Below, piece by piece: positions 1 through 8,302 of a stretch of DNA of 64,000 nt. The first letter of the stretch is position 1. Every line of letters begins with the position of its first letter. Origin of the DNA: Halarcobacter ebronensis (lineage in GTDB: Bacteria; Campylobacterota; Campylobacteria; Campylobacterales; Arcobacteraceae). The notes beneath the pieces were generated by a model, which worked only from the letters and a program-made list of their open reading frames with translations, had not been told where the DNA came from and searched no databases. Made by a program: the position numbers and the translations under genes. The stretch covers positions 620,001 through 684,000 of the forward strand of contig NZ_CP053836.1 in NCBI RefSeq assembly GCF_013201825.1, in the 5' to 3' direction.

Positions 1-1
1 T

Positions 2-268
2 GAAGATTATGAAAAAAGAGAGCTTAGAATTGATATATTTAGAGAAAATGGCGAAGTAGTTGTAAGGTTTTGTGATAATGCAAAAGGGATAGATGAAACT
101 ATTTTGCCAAATATTTTTGAACCTTTTATGAGCACTAAAGAACATAGTGGAATGGGTGTTGGATTAAATATTGCAAAAAAAATAATTGATGAACAAAAAG
201 GGGTAATCAAAGCATACAATAGTGACAGTGGTGCAGTATTTGAAATAAGATTACAAGAGATAAACTAA
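2..268 (+). CDS. Sensor histidine kinase, C-terminal ATPase fragment (5' end outside window)
   Basis: Only the last 88 codons are present. They form the end of a HATPase_c (GHKL) domain: a G1-like box DNAKGID, the F-box region NIFEPFMSTK, and the G2 box GMGVGLNIAKKII. This fold binds ATP and phosphorylates the conserved histidine of the kinase. The usual G1 motif is DxGxG, and here the second glycine is replaced by lysine (DNAKG), which is seen in some kinases. The sensor and dimerisation domains lie upstream of the window, so the signal is unknown. The next gene starts 59 bases downstream. The family call is firm; the specific role is not known. Confidence 0.85.
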   Translation, partial: EDYEKRELRIDIFRENGEVVVRFCDNAKGIDETILPNIFEPFMSTKEHSGMGVGLNIAKKIIDEQKGVIKAYNSDSGAVFEIRLQEIN

Positions 269-327
269 AAGAGAAAACTAACCTTATACTAGATACAATT
301 GCATAATTTAGAAAGATAAGGGTAACT

Positions 328-1137
328 TTGAGAATAGCATTTATAGGCGATATTGTTGGACGTCCAGGTAGAAAAATCATTAAAGAGAATCTTGAAAAAA
401 TCCGAAAAAATTACAATATTGATTTTGTAATAGCAAACGCAGAGAATGCTAGTCATGGTTTTGGACTTACTGTTAAAAACTGTAATGAACTTTTAAAAAT
501 GGGTATTGATGCAATAACTGGTGGGAATCACTCTTTTGATAAAAAAAGTGATATGTTTGCACTTTTAGAGAATAACAATATCCTAAGACCTCACAATTAT
601 CCAGAAGGATTAGTTGGTTCTGGTTGCAAACTCTTTGATGTAAATAATGAAAAACTTGCTGTTATAAACCTTATGGGACAGTTTGGTATGCCTATTGTTG
701 AAAATCCTTTTAATGTAGCTAGAAAATTGCTTGATGAACTAAAAGAGAAAAATGTAAAAAATATTTTTATAGATTTTCACGGTGAAGCTACAAGTGAAAA
801 AAGAGTAATTTTTATGATGTTAAAGGGTGAAGTAAGTGCTATTTGTGGAACTCATACCCATGTTGGAACAGATGATTTGGAAGTTTGTGAAGGTACAGCC
901 TATTTAACAGATATTGGGCTTACAGGATGTAGAGATAATGTAATTGGAATGGATGAGAGAATTCCAATTCAAAAAGCAACCACAGGAATAGGTGGACATT
1001 TTGAAGTTCCAAACAGTTGTAAAGCAGTTTTTCAAATGATGGTTGTAGATATAGAAAATGGAAAAGCAAGCAATGCCTTTAAACTAAAAAAATATTGCAA
1101 TAAAGATGAGATAATAAAAACAGATGCAATTATCTAA
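328..1137 (+). CDS. ymdB: YmdB-family metallophosphoesterase (2',3'-cyclic-nucleotide 2'-phosphodiesterase)
   Basis: The 269-residue product matches the TIGR00282/YmdB family in length and motifs. Visible metal and active-site residues are D8 (GDIVGRPGR), E39-N40 (NAENASHG), N67-H68 (GGNHSFD), H151 (DFHGEA) and H176/H178 (GTHTHVG). Family members are cytoplasmic di-metal phosphodiesterases acting on cyclic nucleotides, and in Bacillus YmdB affects biofilm and motility decisions. The start is a TTG with AAGGG six bases upstream. The 3' end overlaps the next gene by 14 bases, so the two are probably co-transcribed. The physiological substrate here is not known. Confidence 0.9.
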   Translation: MRIAFIGDIVGRPGRKIIKENLEKIRKNYNIDFVIANAENASHGFGLTVKNCNELLKMGIDAITGGNHSFDKKSDMFALLENNNILRPHNYPEGLVGSGCKLFDVNNEKLAVINLMGQFGMPIVENPFNVARKLLDELKEKNVKNIFIDFHGEATSEKRVIFMMLKGEVSAICGTHTHVGTDDLEVCEGTAYLTDIGLTGCRDNVIGMDERIPIQKATTGIGGHFEVPNSCKAVFQMMVVDIENGKASNAFKLKKYCNKDEIIKTDAII

Positions 1138-1789
1138 TGAGATAAGCAATAGTTATGAGCTATTAGAGTTTCTAAAAAAACAAAATCTTTTGAAAGAAGA
1201 GCCTTCTTATTGGTGGCCTAGCAGTAGTGATTTTGAAATTTTAATAGGTGCTATTTTAACTCAAAATACCAAATGGACAAATGTAGAAAAATCTCTAGAA
1301 AATCTAAAAAAATTAAACATACTTAATTTCGAAGCTATTATTGAAGTAAATAGCACAGTTTTAGTTGAGGCTATTGCCCCAAGTGGTTTTAAAAATCAAA
1401 AATCTCAAAGATTAAAACTTTTAGCAAAAAATATTTTAGAAGAGTTTGGCTCTTTTGATAATTTTTGCCAAAGTGTAAATAGAGAGTGGCTTTTAGAGCA
1501 AAAAGGAATAGGCTTTGAAACAGCAGATGCAATACTTTGTTATGCCTGTCATCAAGAGTTTATGGTAGTGGATAAATATACCCAAAAATTAGTCTCATAT
1601 ATGGGTTTTGAATTTGAAACCTATGAGGATTTACAAGCTTGGTGTGAATATGGAATTAATGAAAATTTAGATAAAATATTTGAACTTTACGGTTACGAAA
1701 TATCTTTAAATAAACTATATTGCAGATTTCATGGAAAGATTGTTGAGTTTATGAAAAGTAATAGATTAAAAGCAAGGGTAAAAGAATGA
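1124..1789 (+). CDS. magIII: Endonuclease III-like 3-methyladenine DNA glycosylase (MagIII type)
   Basis: This 221-residue protein has the helix-hairpin-helix glycosylase fold. It shows a WWP segment at residues 30-32, LTQNTKW near 45-51, the hairpin EQKGIGFETADAIL at about 125-138, and the catalytic aspartate D150 in VVDKY. It lacks the C-terminal four-cysteine iron-sulfur cluster of ordinary endonuclease III, and it ends in the YCRFHGKIVEF segment typical of Helicobacter/Campylobacter MagIII. MagIII removes 3-methyladenine from alkylated DNA. The gene overlaps ymdB by 14 bases and the ParA-like gene by 4 bases, suggesting an operon. Confidence 0.88.
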   Translation: MQLSNEISNSYELLEFLKKQNLLKEEPSYWWPSSSDFEILIGAILTQNTKWTNVEKSLENLKKLNILNFEAIIEVNSTVLVEAIAPSGFKNQKSQRLKLLAKNILEEFGSFDNFCQSVNREWLLEQKGIGFETADAILCYACHQEFMVVDKYTQKLVSYMGFEFETYEDLQAWCEYGINENLDKIFELYGYEISLNKLYCRFHGKIVEFMKSNRLKARVKE

Positions 1790-2577
1790 TTATTATTCCA
1801 CAAACTAAAGGTGGTGTAGGTAAATCCACTGTTGCTATGCAAGTTATTGCGCCATATCTATATAAAAAACATGGCAAAAAAGTAACATATATTGAAATTG
1901 ATGACGAGAACAATGATAGTAAATCTTTTACAAGAACTGAAATTGTTGACAAAAGAATGTTAGGCACAAATAAACTAATAGAACTAGATGAACTTATTTT
2001 GATGGACGATAACCATGAAATTATTGTTGATGTTGGTGGAAATAAAACCTCTTCATTGGTTCTTGAAGAGATTAAAAAAGTTGGCTCTTTTGGTAATGTA
2101 AAATGGATTATTCCTTTAGGTGATGGTGAATTAGATGGTAAAAATGCCATTGCAACGCTAAAGAAAATTAAGAAAATTGAAAACAATCTTGACAATAATG
2201 TTTTATTTGCTTTAAATAGAGCAATTTCAATGGATCAAGAGTATATTGAAGAGCAGTTTATTAACTTTTTTGGACACAAATATTTAGAGAGTAACTCTGT
2301 AATTTGTGATTTTATAAAAGAACCAAAATACTTCCCTGTAAAAAATGATAAAGTTATTACAATGAGCAGATATTTAGGAAGTACAGTTTGGGAAATGGCT
2401 TATAATAATACTGACTTTGCAGCAAAAGCAATGAGAGCAAAAGAGTTAGGTGACATTGAGAGTGCTAGAAAATATCTCTTTTTTAGAAGAATTCAAACAG
2501 AAGCAAAAGATTATGTTTTGGATACTTTAAATAAAATTTTTTATGATTTAGATAAGTGGTTAGATATTAAAAAATGA
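1786..2577 (+). CDS. ParA/MinD-like ATPase, orphan
   Basis: The 263-residue product carries a deviant Walker A motif KGGVGKST at residues 8-15 and an IIVDVGG Walker-A'/switch segment, placing it in the ParA/MRP/MinD ATPase superfamily. Such proteins use ATP-driven dimerisation to position DNA or protein cargo. No ParB-like gene and no parS-like repeats are nearby. The gene starts within the ATGA overlap with magIII and overlaps the next small membrane protein gene by 4 bases, so the partner may be that protein. The C-terminal 100 residues are not a part of the family I recognise. The cargo is unknown. Confidence 0.8.
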   Translation: MIIIPQTKGGVGKSTVAMQVIAPYLYKKHGKKVTYIEIDDENNDSKSFTRTEIVDKRMLGTNKLIELDELILMDDNHEIIVDVGGNKTSSLVLEEIKKVGSFGNVKWIIPLGDGELDGKNAIATLKKIKKIENNLDNNVLFALNRAISMDQEYIEEQFINFFGHKYLESNSVICDFIKEPKYFPVKNDKVITMSRYLGSTVWEMAYNNTDFAAKAMRAKELGDIESARKYLFFRRIQTEAKDYVLDTLNKIFYDLDKWLDIKK

Positions 2578-2822
2578 GTGATATGACATTTAAACAAGCC
2601 AAAGAGATTGTTGAAAGGCTTGAATTAGCAGAACTTAGTCTAAGAAACTCTTTTGATAGTATTGACTATGCAAGACGCTCTTTAGATGATTCATTAATAG
2701 AGCAAAAAAAAGTATTAAAACAACTGCCAGAAAAAGACAAAAAGATTTCAGTTCTTTTTTTAATAATCATGTTAAATATTGGTTTTATAGCTGGTCTTTT
2801 AGTTGGCAAATATTTATTATAA
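2574..2822 (+). CDS. Small coiled-coil protein with C-terminal membrane anchor
   Basis: I do not recognise a family. The 82-residue product has a charged helical N-terminal half (about residues 5-55, likely coiled coil, with LELAELSLRNSF and ARRSLDDSL). A single hydrophobic segment at about 58-80 (ISVLFLIIMLNIGFIAGLLV) is predicted to be a tail anchor. The start overlaps the end of the ParA-like gene in ATGAGTGA, so translation is probably coupled. Its position suggests a membrane adaptor for the ParA-like ATPase, but this is inference from gene order only. Confidence 0.7.
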   Translation: MSDMTFKQAKEIVERLELAELSLRNSFDSIDYARRSLDDSLIEQKKVLKQLPEKDKKISVLFLIIMLNIGFIAGLLVGKYLL

Positions 2823-2837
2823 AATGTAGGAAAATGA

Positions 2838-3548
2838 ATGGGTAAACAAGAAAAAATTGTGTCAATGTTTAATGAGATAGCAGGAACATATGATATAGCT
2901 AATAGAGTTTTAAGTCTAGGAATTGATAAATCTTGGAGAAATAAAGCTTGTAATAAAGCTTTTGAACTTTATAATAAAGAAGATATAGAAAAGATAGTTG
3001 ATGTTGCTTGTGGAACAGGTGATATGATAGAGTTTTGGAAAAAAATTGCAAAAGAGAATGGAATAAATTTAAAAAATATTATTGGAGTAGATCCAAGTGT
3101 TGGGATGATGGATGTAGCTAAAAAGAAACTTCCAGAAGTTGAGTTTATTGAAGCTGGTGCAGCACAAATGCCTCTGGATAACAATAGTGCAGATATTATC
3201 TCAATCTCTTATGGGATTAGAAATGTTGTACAAAGGCAAGAGGCTTTTGATGAGTTTTCAAGGGTTCTAAAAAAAGGTGGATTAGTTGTAATTTCTGAAT
3301 TTACAAAAAAAGAGAAATCTTCACTTCTTGATCATTTAACAGATTTTTATATGAATAAAATTTTACCAACATTAGGTGGACTCATCTCAAAAAATAAAGA
3401 TGCATATATTTATTTACCAAATTCAATTGATGAATTTTTAACAACAGAAAACCTTTGTAAAGAGTTAAAACAAGCGGGACTTGAACCAATCTATACAAAA
3501 GATTTTTCTATGAAAATTTCAACTTTGATAATTGCTAGAAAACTATAA
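2838..3548 (+). CDS. ubiE: Demethylmenaquinone methyltransferase UbiE/MenG
   Basis: The 236-residue product is a class I SAM-dependent methyltransferase. It has the glycine-rich SAM loop VDVACGTGDM (about residues 53-62), the family motif ISISYGIRNV, and the C-terminal segment NKILPTLGGLISKNKDAYIYLPNSI. It transfers a methyl group to demethylmenaquinone in the last step of menaquinone synthesis. Menaquinone is the main respiratory quinone in Campylobacterota, and a candidate futalosine-pathway gene lies at 58749-59978. The start ATG has an AGGAAA ribosome site and follows the small membrane protein gene by 15 bases. Confidence 0.93.
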   Translation: MGKQEKIVSMFNEIAGTYDIANRVLSLGIDKSWRNKACNKAFELYNKEDIEKIVDVACGTGDMIEFWKKIAKENGINLKNIIGVDPSVGMMDVAKKKLPEVEFIEAGAAQMPLDNNSADIISISYGIRNVVQRQEAFDEFSRVLKKGGLVVISEFTKKEKSSLLDHLTDFYMNKILPTLGGLISKNKDAYIYLPNSIDEFLTTENLCKELKQAGLEPIYTKDFSMKISTLIIARKL

Positions 3549-3572
3549 TTTTCTAGCTTCAAGGTTAGAAAA

Positions 3573-4760
3573 TTGAATTCACCAATCTCAGTTTCAACGT
3601 TAAATACTCAAATTAAATCCCTTCTTGAAACAACTTTTATAAATGTGTATGTGGAAGGAGAGATCTCAAATTTAACTTACCACAACTCAGGGCATATTTA
3701 CTTTTCAATAAAAGATGAAAACTCTACAATTTCATGTGTTATGTTTAAAGGTAATACAAAATATCTGAAGTTTCAGCTGGAAGTTGGACTAAAAGTTGTA
3801 ATTACAGGAACCATAACAGTTTATACTCCAAGGGGCAGTTACCAACTTTTATGTAATAAAATTGAACCTTCAGGGCAGGGGGCTTTAGCTTTGGCTTATG
3901 AGCAGCTAAAGGCAAAACTTCATGCAAAAGGTTATTTCAATCCAGAAATTAAAAAAACTTTGCCTAAATATCCTAAAAAAATTGCACTTGTAACTTCACC
4001 AACAGGCGCAGCCATTGAAGATATGAAAAAAGTTGCAAGTCATAGATGGCCTCTTATTGAACTTGTGTTAATTCCTACTTTAGTTCAAGGTGATGAAGCA
4101 AAATTTGATATTGTCTCTTCTATTAAATTTGCTCAAACTTTAGATGTGGATTTAATTGTTGTGGGACGAGGTGGAGGAAGTGTTGAAGACTTATGGTCTT
4201 TTAATGAAGAGATAGTTGCAACTGCTATTTATGAGTGTCAAAAACCAATTATTTCAGCTGTTGGACATGAAATAGATTTTTTAATCTCAGATTTTGTAGC
4301 TGATATTAGAGCCGCAACTCCATCAAATGCAATGGAGATAGCACTGCCTGATATAAATGAACATAGAATCTATATAGATACTTTATCAAATGATTTTCAA
4401 AATAGATTAAAAAATCAACTTTTACAAAAGCAAACTCAATTGGAGAATATAACAAAGCTTTTTGAACAAAACTCTTTAAAGTCAAAGTTTAACTATATTC
4501 AAGAAGAGATATCTCTTTTAAAAAAGAATTTTCAAATCTATATTAAAAATGTTTTACAAATGAAACAAAACTCTCTTAATGTTTTACAAGAAACATACAA
4601 ATCCAATCATCCCGATAAAAAAAATTTAGAGGGCTATGCTCAAGTTACAATGGATAATAAAATAACAAAATTAGAAGAGTTGAAAATTGATGACATAATT
4701 ACTCTACAAAGCTCTAAAACATTAGTTTCCTGTAGGGTAACAAACATAAAAAAACAATAG
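3573..4760 (+). CDS. xseA: Exodeoxyribonuclease VII large subunit
   Basis: The 395-residue product has an N-terminal OB-fold (NVYVEGEISNLTYHNSGHIYF, split here as VEGEISN and GHIYFSIKD). The catalytic core follows with KIALVTSPTGAAIEDM, VGRGGGSVEDLWSFN and ISAVGHEIDF. A long helical region follows and the C-terminal part is short; E. coli XseA has 456 residues. With XseB it degrades single-stranded DNA to short oligonucleotides. No xseB is adjacent. The start is a TTG with AAGGTTAG upstream. There are 24 bases after ubiE, so it is probably in the same transcript. Confidence 0.93.
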   Translation: MNSPISVSTLNTQIKSLLETTFINVYVEGEISNLTYHNSGHIYFSIKDENSTISCVMFKGNTKYLKFQLEVGLKVVITGTITVYTPRGSYQLLCNKIEPSGQGALALAYEQLKAKLHAKGYFNPEIKKTLPKYPKKIALVTSPTGAAIEDMKKVASHRWPLIELVLIPTLVQGDEAKFDIVSSIKFAQTLDVDLIVVGRGGGSVEDLWSFNEEIVATAIYECQKPIISAVGHEIDFLISDFVADIRAATPSNAMEIALPDINEHRIYIDTLSNDFQNRLKNQLLQKQTQLENITKLFEQNSLKSKFNYIQEEISLLKKNFQIYIKNVLQMKQNSLNVLQETYKSNHPDKKNLEGYAQVTMDNKITKLEELKIDDIITLQSSKTLVSCRVTNIKKQ

Positions 4761-4814
4761 TAATTTAAGTTTATAAAAGATAAAATTAACGAATAATTGG
4801 GAAAAAGGTACTGT

Positions 4815-6992
4815 ATGAATTCTGAATCAATAGCCAATAAAATTAGAGCTAAACTTATACTTGCAGGAGCTTTAATTATTGGATTAGCTGCACTTGTATC
4901 TTATTTTATGCTTTCAAATATTAAAAAAAATGTTGAACTCAATGCAAAAAATCATTTTCAACTTTTAATCAACGAGAGAATTAAAGCAAAAATGGATATT
5001 GCTCTTTCTAATGCAATTACGCTCTCTTTAAATACTGATATTATTTTAGCTTTAGAAAACAACGATAGGGACAGCGCTAAACTATCTTTAAACGGAATAG
5101 ATGGTGCTATGAAAAATGGAACATCATTAAAAAATGTAAAAATACATATTCATGATAAAAATATTAAATCTTTTCTTAGAGCTTGGGCACCTGATAAATA
5201 TGGTGATGATTTAAGCTCTTTTCGTGAAACAATAGTTGAAGTTAAAAGTACACAAAAACCTTTAACTGCAATTGAAGTTGGAAGAGCAGGACTTGTTTTA
5301 AGAGGTTTGGCTCCAATTTTTAATTTAGAAAAAGAGTATTTGGGTTCTATAGAGTATATTCAAGGCTTTAATTCAATAGTTGCAGATTTTAAAAAAGATA
5401 ATGAATACCTTTTGGTTTTGATGGATGAAAAATTCAAAAGAGGTAATGCTTTATCAAAAGAGGATCAAGTAAGTAACTATTTTATCTCTCAAAAAGAGGC
5501 TAATAAAGATTTTGCTAATGAGCTTTCAACAATAGATATCAACAAACTAAACAAAGATGGATATTTTAGCGGTAAAAAATATTTCTATACAAGCTTTCCT
5601 ATTAAAGATATAAAAGGCAGAGTTGTTGGGATTTATGTAATAGGTGAAGATATAAAGAAATTTAATGAATTACTTGATGATTCATCTCAGATAATATTTA
5701 TAATGTTAGGAATAATGGTTATATTAACTATTGTATTTACTTTTATTACGATGTATTTATTCAAAAAAATTGTAACAAATGGTATTAAAAAATTTAGAGA
5801 TAATTTTGCTTATTTTTTAAAATTTGTATCATTTAAAATAAATACATTTCATAAACCAGCAGTTTATACAAATGACGAGATTGGTCAGATGTTAATTATG
5901 TTAAATGAGGCAGCTGATGTTTTTGATAAAAAAAATAAAGAGGATATGAAAGTAATTGGTGAAATTGTTTTAACAATGGACAAAGTTGAACAAGGTATTT
6001 ATAAATGTAGAATTCGTGGAAATTCTGATAATCCTATGATTATGACAATGAAAACTACAATTAATAAAATGCTTGATGTTACTGAAAATAATATGAGAGA
6101 ACTTGTTAGAACACTTGGACATTATGCAAATGATGATTTTAAAGATAAAGTAAAAATTTCACAAAACCTAAAAGAGAACCTCTTAGAGGTTATGCAAAGT
6201 GTTAATAAACTAGGAGATGCTCTAAGTAACAATGCCCGAACAAACCTAGAGAATGGACAAGTGTTAGAGGAAAATTCTAATATAATGACAAGCTCAATGG
6301 AAAACTTGGCAAAAAAAGCGAATGATCAAGCAGCAAGCCTAGAAGAGACAGCAGCAGCAGTAGAAGAGATAACCTCAATAACAAGAAGTAACGCAGAAAA
6401 CGCATCAAAAATGGCAAACCTAGGTAAAACAGTAAGAAGCTCTGTTACAATAGGTGAAGATTTGGCTTCTAAAACAGCCCTCTCAATGGATGAGATAAAT
6501 GAGAAAGTAACAGCTATTAATGAAGCTATTAATGTTATTGATCAAATAGCCTTCCAAACTAATATCCTTTCTTTAAATGCAGCAGTAGAAGCAGCAACGG
6601 CAGGTGAAGCAGGTAAAGGATTTGCAGTTGTAGCTCAAGAAGTAAGAAACCTTGCAAGTAGAAGTGCCCAAGCAGCAAAAGAGATAAAAGCCTTGGTAGA
6701 AGATGCAAATCAAAAAGCTAATGATGGTAAAATAATCTCTGATAAAATGAAAGATGGATATAAAGAGTTAAATACCCATATAAGTGAAACAATACATATA
6801 ATAGAAGATGTAAGTACGGCATCAAAAGAACAGATGAGTGGTATAGAACAAATAAATCATGCCGTAACAATGTTAGATAGAGTAACACAAGAGAATGCAA
6901 ATGAAGCGAATCAAGTGAAAAAAATTGCAAATGAAGTTGCAACAATAGCTCAAGAGTTAGTAAATGATGCTAAAAGTAAGAAATTTAACTAA
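4815..6992 (+). CDS. Methyl-accepting chemotaxis protein with periplasmic Cache-type sensor
   Basis: I chose the ATG at 4815, which has AAAAAGGT just upstream; an in-frame TTG at 4797 is less likely. The 725-residue product has a membrane segment at about 12-34 and a periplasmic region of about 250 residues resembling a double-Cache domain ([16 protein letters not shown], then a second lobe). A second membrane segment lies at about 294-317, followed by a long HAMP/linker region and the MCP signalling domain. The signalling tip [23 protein letters not shown] lies near 580-605 and is the CheA/CheW contact site. No CheR-binding pentapeptide ends the protein. It leads a five-gene chemosensory cluster. 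The ligand is unknown. Confidence 0.92.
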   Translation: MNSESIANKIRAKLILAGALIIGLAALVSYFMLSNIKKNVELNAKNHFQLLINERIKAKMDIALSNAITLSLNTDIILALENNDRDSAKLSLNGIDGAMKNGTSLKNVKIHIHDKNIKSFLRAWAPDKYGDDLSSFRETIVEVKSTQKPLTAIEVGRAGLVLRGLAPIFNLEKEYLGSIEYIQGFNSIVADFKKDNEYLLVLMDEKFKRGNALSKEDQVSNYFISQKEANKDFANELSTIDINKLNKDGYFSGKKYFYTSFPIKDIKGRVVGIYVIGEDIKKFNELLDDSSQIIFIMLGIMVILTIVFTFITMYLFKKIVTNGIKKFRDNFAYFLKFVSFKINTFHKPAVYTNDEIGQMLIMLNEAADVFDKKNKEDMKVIGEIVLTMDKVEQGIYKCRIRGNSDNPMIMTMKTTINKMLDVTENNMRELVRTLGHYANDDFKDKVKISQNLKENLLEVMQSVNKLGDALSNNARTNLENGQVLEENSNIMTSSMENLAKKANDQAASLEETAAAVEEITSITRSNAENASKMANLGKTVRSSVTIGEDLASKTALSMDEINEKVTAINEAINVIDQIAFQTNILSLNAAVEAATAGEAGKGFAVVAQEVRNLASRSAQAAKEIKALVEDANQKANDGKIISDKMKDGYKELNTHISETIHIIEDVSTASKEQMSGIEQINHAVTMLDRVTQENANEANQVKKIANEVATIAQELVNDAKSKKFN

Positions 6993-7002
6993 GGAGTAAA
7001 GT

Positions 7003-7407
7003 ATGGCAGTAGGACAAGAGACAGTTTTAGATGAGTACGCATTCTTAGTTAGTGAGACAGATGAAAAAGGTATAATAAGATTTGCAAATGATGATTTTTG
7101 TAAAATAGCAGAGTTTAGCTTGGATGAATTGATAGGACAACCACATAGTAAAGTAAGACATAAAGATATGCCAAAGAAGGCATTTAAATCTTTGTGGGAT
7201 ACAATACAAAAAGGAGAGGTTTGGACAGGATATGTAAAAAATGCTACTAAATCAGGAGGATATTATTGGGTTTTTGCCACAATATATCCGTTTGAAAGTT
7301 GTGATGGTTCTAAAGGTTATCTTTCTTGTAGAAGAAAACCTTCTAAAGAAGAAATTACTTCTATTCAGGAAGTTTACAAACTATGGAATAAAGAAGAGGG
7401 AAAATAG
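7003..7407 (+). CDS. Aer/CetB-like PAS domain protein
   Basis: The 134-residue product is a stand-alone PAS domain. It has the signature seen in Aer and CetB redox sensors: TDEKGIIRFANDDF, PHSKVRHKDMP, SLWDTIQKGEVWTGYVKN and YYWVFATIYP. Aer-type PAS domains bind FAD and report on respiratory redox state. In Campylobacter jejuni the PAS protein CetB works with the receptor CetA. Here the gene follows a receptor gene by 10 bases and its stop codon abuts cheW, so a similar split energy-taxis sensor is plausible. FAD binding is inferred from the family, not shown. Confidence 0.85.
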   Translation: MAVGQETVLDEYAFLVSETDEKGIIRFANDDFCKIAEFSLDELIGQPHSKVRHKDMPKKAFKSLWDTIQKGEVWTGYVKNATKSGGYYWVFATIYPFESCDGSKGYLSCRRKPSKEEITSIQEVYKLWNKEEGK

Positions 7408-7899
7408 ATGGGAACAAATATAACAAACGAAAGTAACGAAGTAGTTAACTATGCGAATACAAGCGAGTTCATGACATTTGAACTTGGAAAAATGAAGTAT
7501 GCAATTGAGTTGCCAAAAATTAGAGAGATATTAACTTATCCGGACAATATTACAGTATTGCCTAATACTTCTAAATGGGTTAAAGGTTTAATCAATTTAA
7601 GAGGTGAAGTTGTGCCTATTTTAGATATAAGAGTTAGATTTAAAACAGGACAAGTTGTTTATAATGAGAGTACAGCTGTTATTGCAGTTATAACTGAAGA
7701 TAGCAGAATGATAGGAATTGTTGTAGACAAAGTTGATGATGTACAAAGAATTGATGTATCAACACTAGCTCCAGTTTCAGATATGGGGTCAGCTATCCCA
7801 TCAAAATACTTAAAAGGTTTTGTAAGATTAGCAAACAACCAAATGTTAGTAGTTATGGATATTGAGTCTGTTGTAAATAAAGATGAACTAAAAGGTTAA
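7408..7899 (+). CDS. cheW: Chemotaxis coupling protein CheW
   Basis: The 163-residue product is a CheW-domain protein. It shows FELGKMKYAIELPKIREIL, the conserved LPNTSKWVKGLINLRGEVVPILDIR core, and GIVVDKVDDVQRID. CheW bridges chemoreceptors to the CheA kinase. The start ATG immediately follows the PAS gene stop (TAGATGG). No cheA is in the window, so this coupling protein must use a kinase encoded elsewhere, or it serves a receptor-specific array. An N-terminal extension of about 25 residues (NITNESNEVVNYANTSEF) precedes the domain. Confidence 0.93.
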   Translation: MGTNITNESNEVVNYANTSEFMTFELGKMKYAIELPKIREILTYPDNITVLPNTSKWVKGLINLRGEVVPILDIRVRFKTGQVVYNESTAVIAVITEDSRMIGIVVDKVDDVQRIDVSTLAPVSDMGSAIPSKYLKGFVRLANNQMLVVMDIESVVNKDELKG

Positions 7900-7909
7900 G
7901 ATAAATTCT

Positions 7910-8299
7910 ATGCATCATAAAATTGAAAAATTAAAAAAACTTAAACTATTGTTTGTTGAAGATGAAGTTGATCTTGTAGAGATTATAACAGATACATTAA
8001 GAAAACTTGATGTAAATTTTTTATCAGCAAAAAATGGTCAAGAGGCTTTAGATATTATCGAAGAAAATAGTGATATTGATATTATTATTACTGATATTAA
8101 TATGCCAATAATGAATGGTTTAACAATGATTCAAGAGTTGAGAAAAAAGGGTTATAATAAACCAATTATTATTATGTCTGCACATACTGAGTCTGATTAT
8201 ATAAATAAGGCAAAAGAGTTAGGTGTTGATCACTATTTATTAAAACCATTTGATTTTATTAAATTTATAGATTTGATTACAGAAATGGAAATTAAATAA
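7910..8299 (+). CDS. Single-domain response regulator (CheY-like receiver)
   Basis: The 129-residue product is a receiver domain only. It has the acidic pair in LLFVEDEVD, the phospho-acceptor D62 in IIITDINMP, the switch residue region MSAHTESD and the conserved lysine in YLLKPFD. It has no output domain, so it acts by protein contact as CheY does, or as a phosphate sink or relay. It lies 10 bases after cheW and 3 bases before another receiver protein. Motif spacing differs from canonical CheY, so I do not assign it as the flagellar-motor CheY. Confidence 0.9.
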   Translation: MHHKIEKLKKLKLLFVEDEVDLVEIITDTLRKLDVNFLSAKNGQEALDIIEENSDIDIIITDINMPIMNGLTMIQELRKKGYNKPIIIMSAHTESDYINKAKELGVDHYLLKPFDFIKFIDLITEMEIK

Positions 8300-8302
8300 C
8301 CT

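Noticed and set aside
7241-7423. Second plus-strand frame within the PAS protein gene
   Set aside because: It overlaps a domain-supported frame in another phase and has no ribosome site or recognisable motif.
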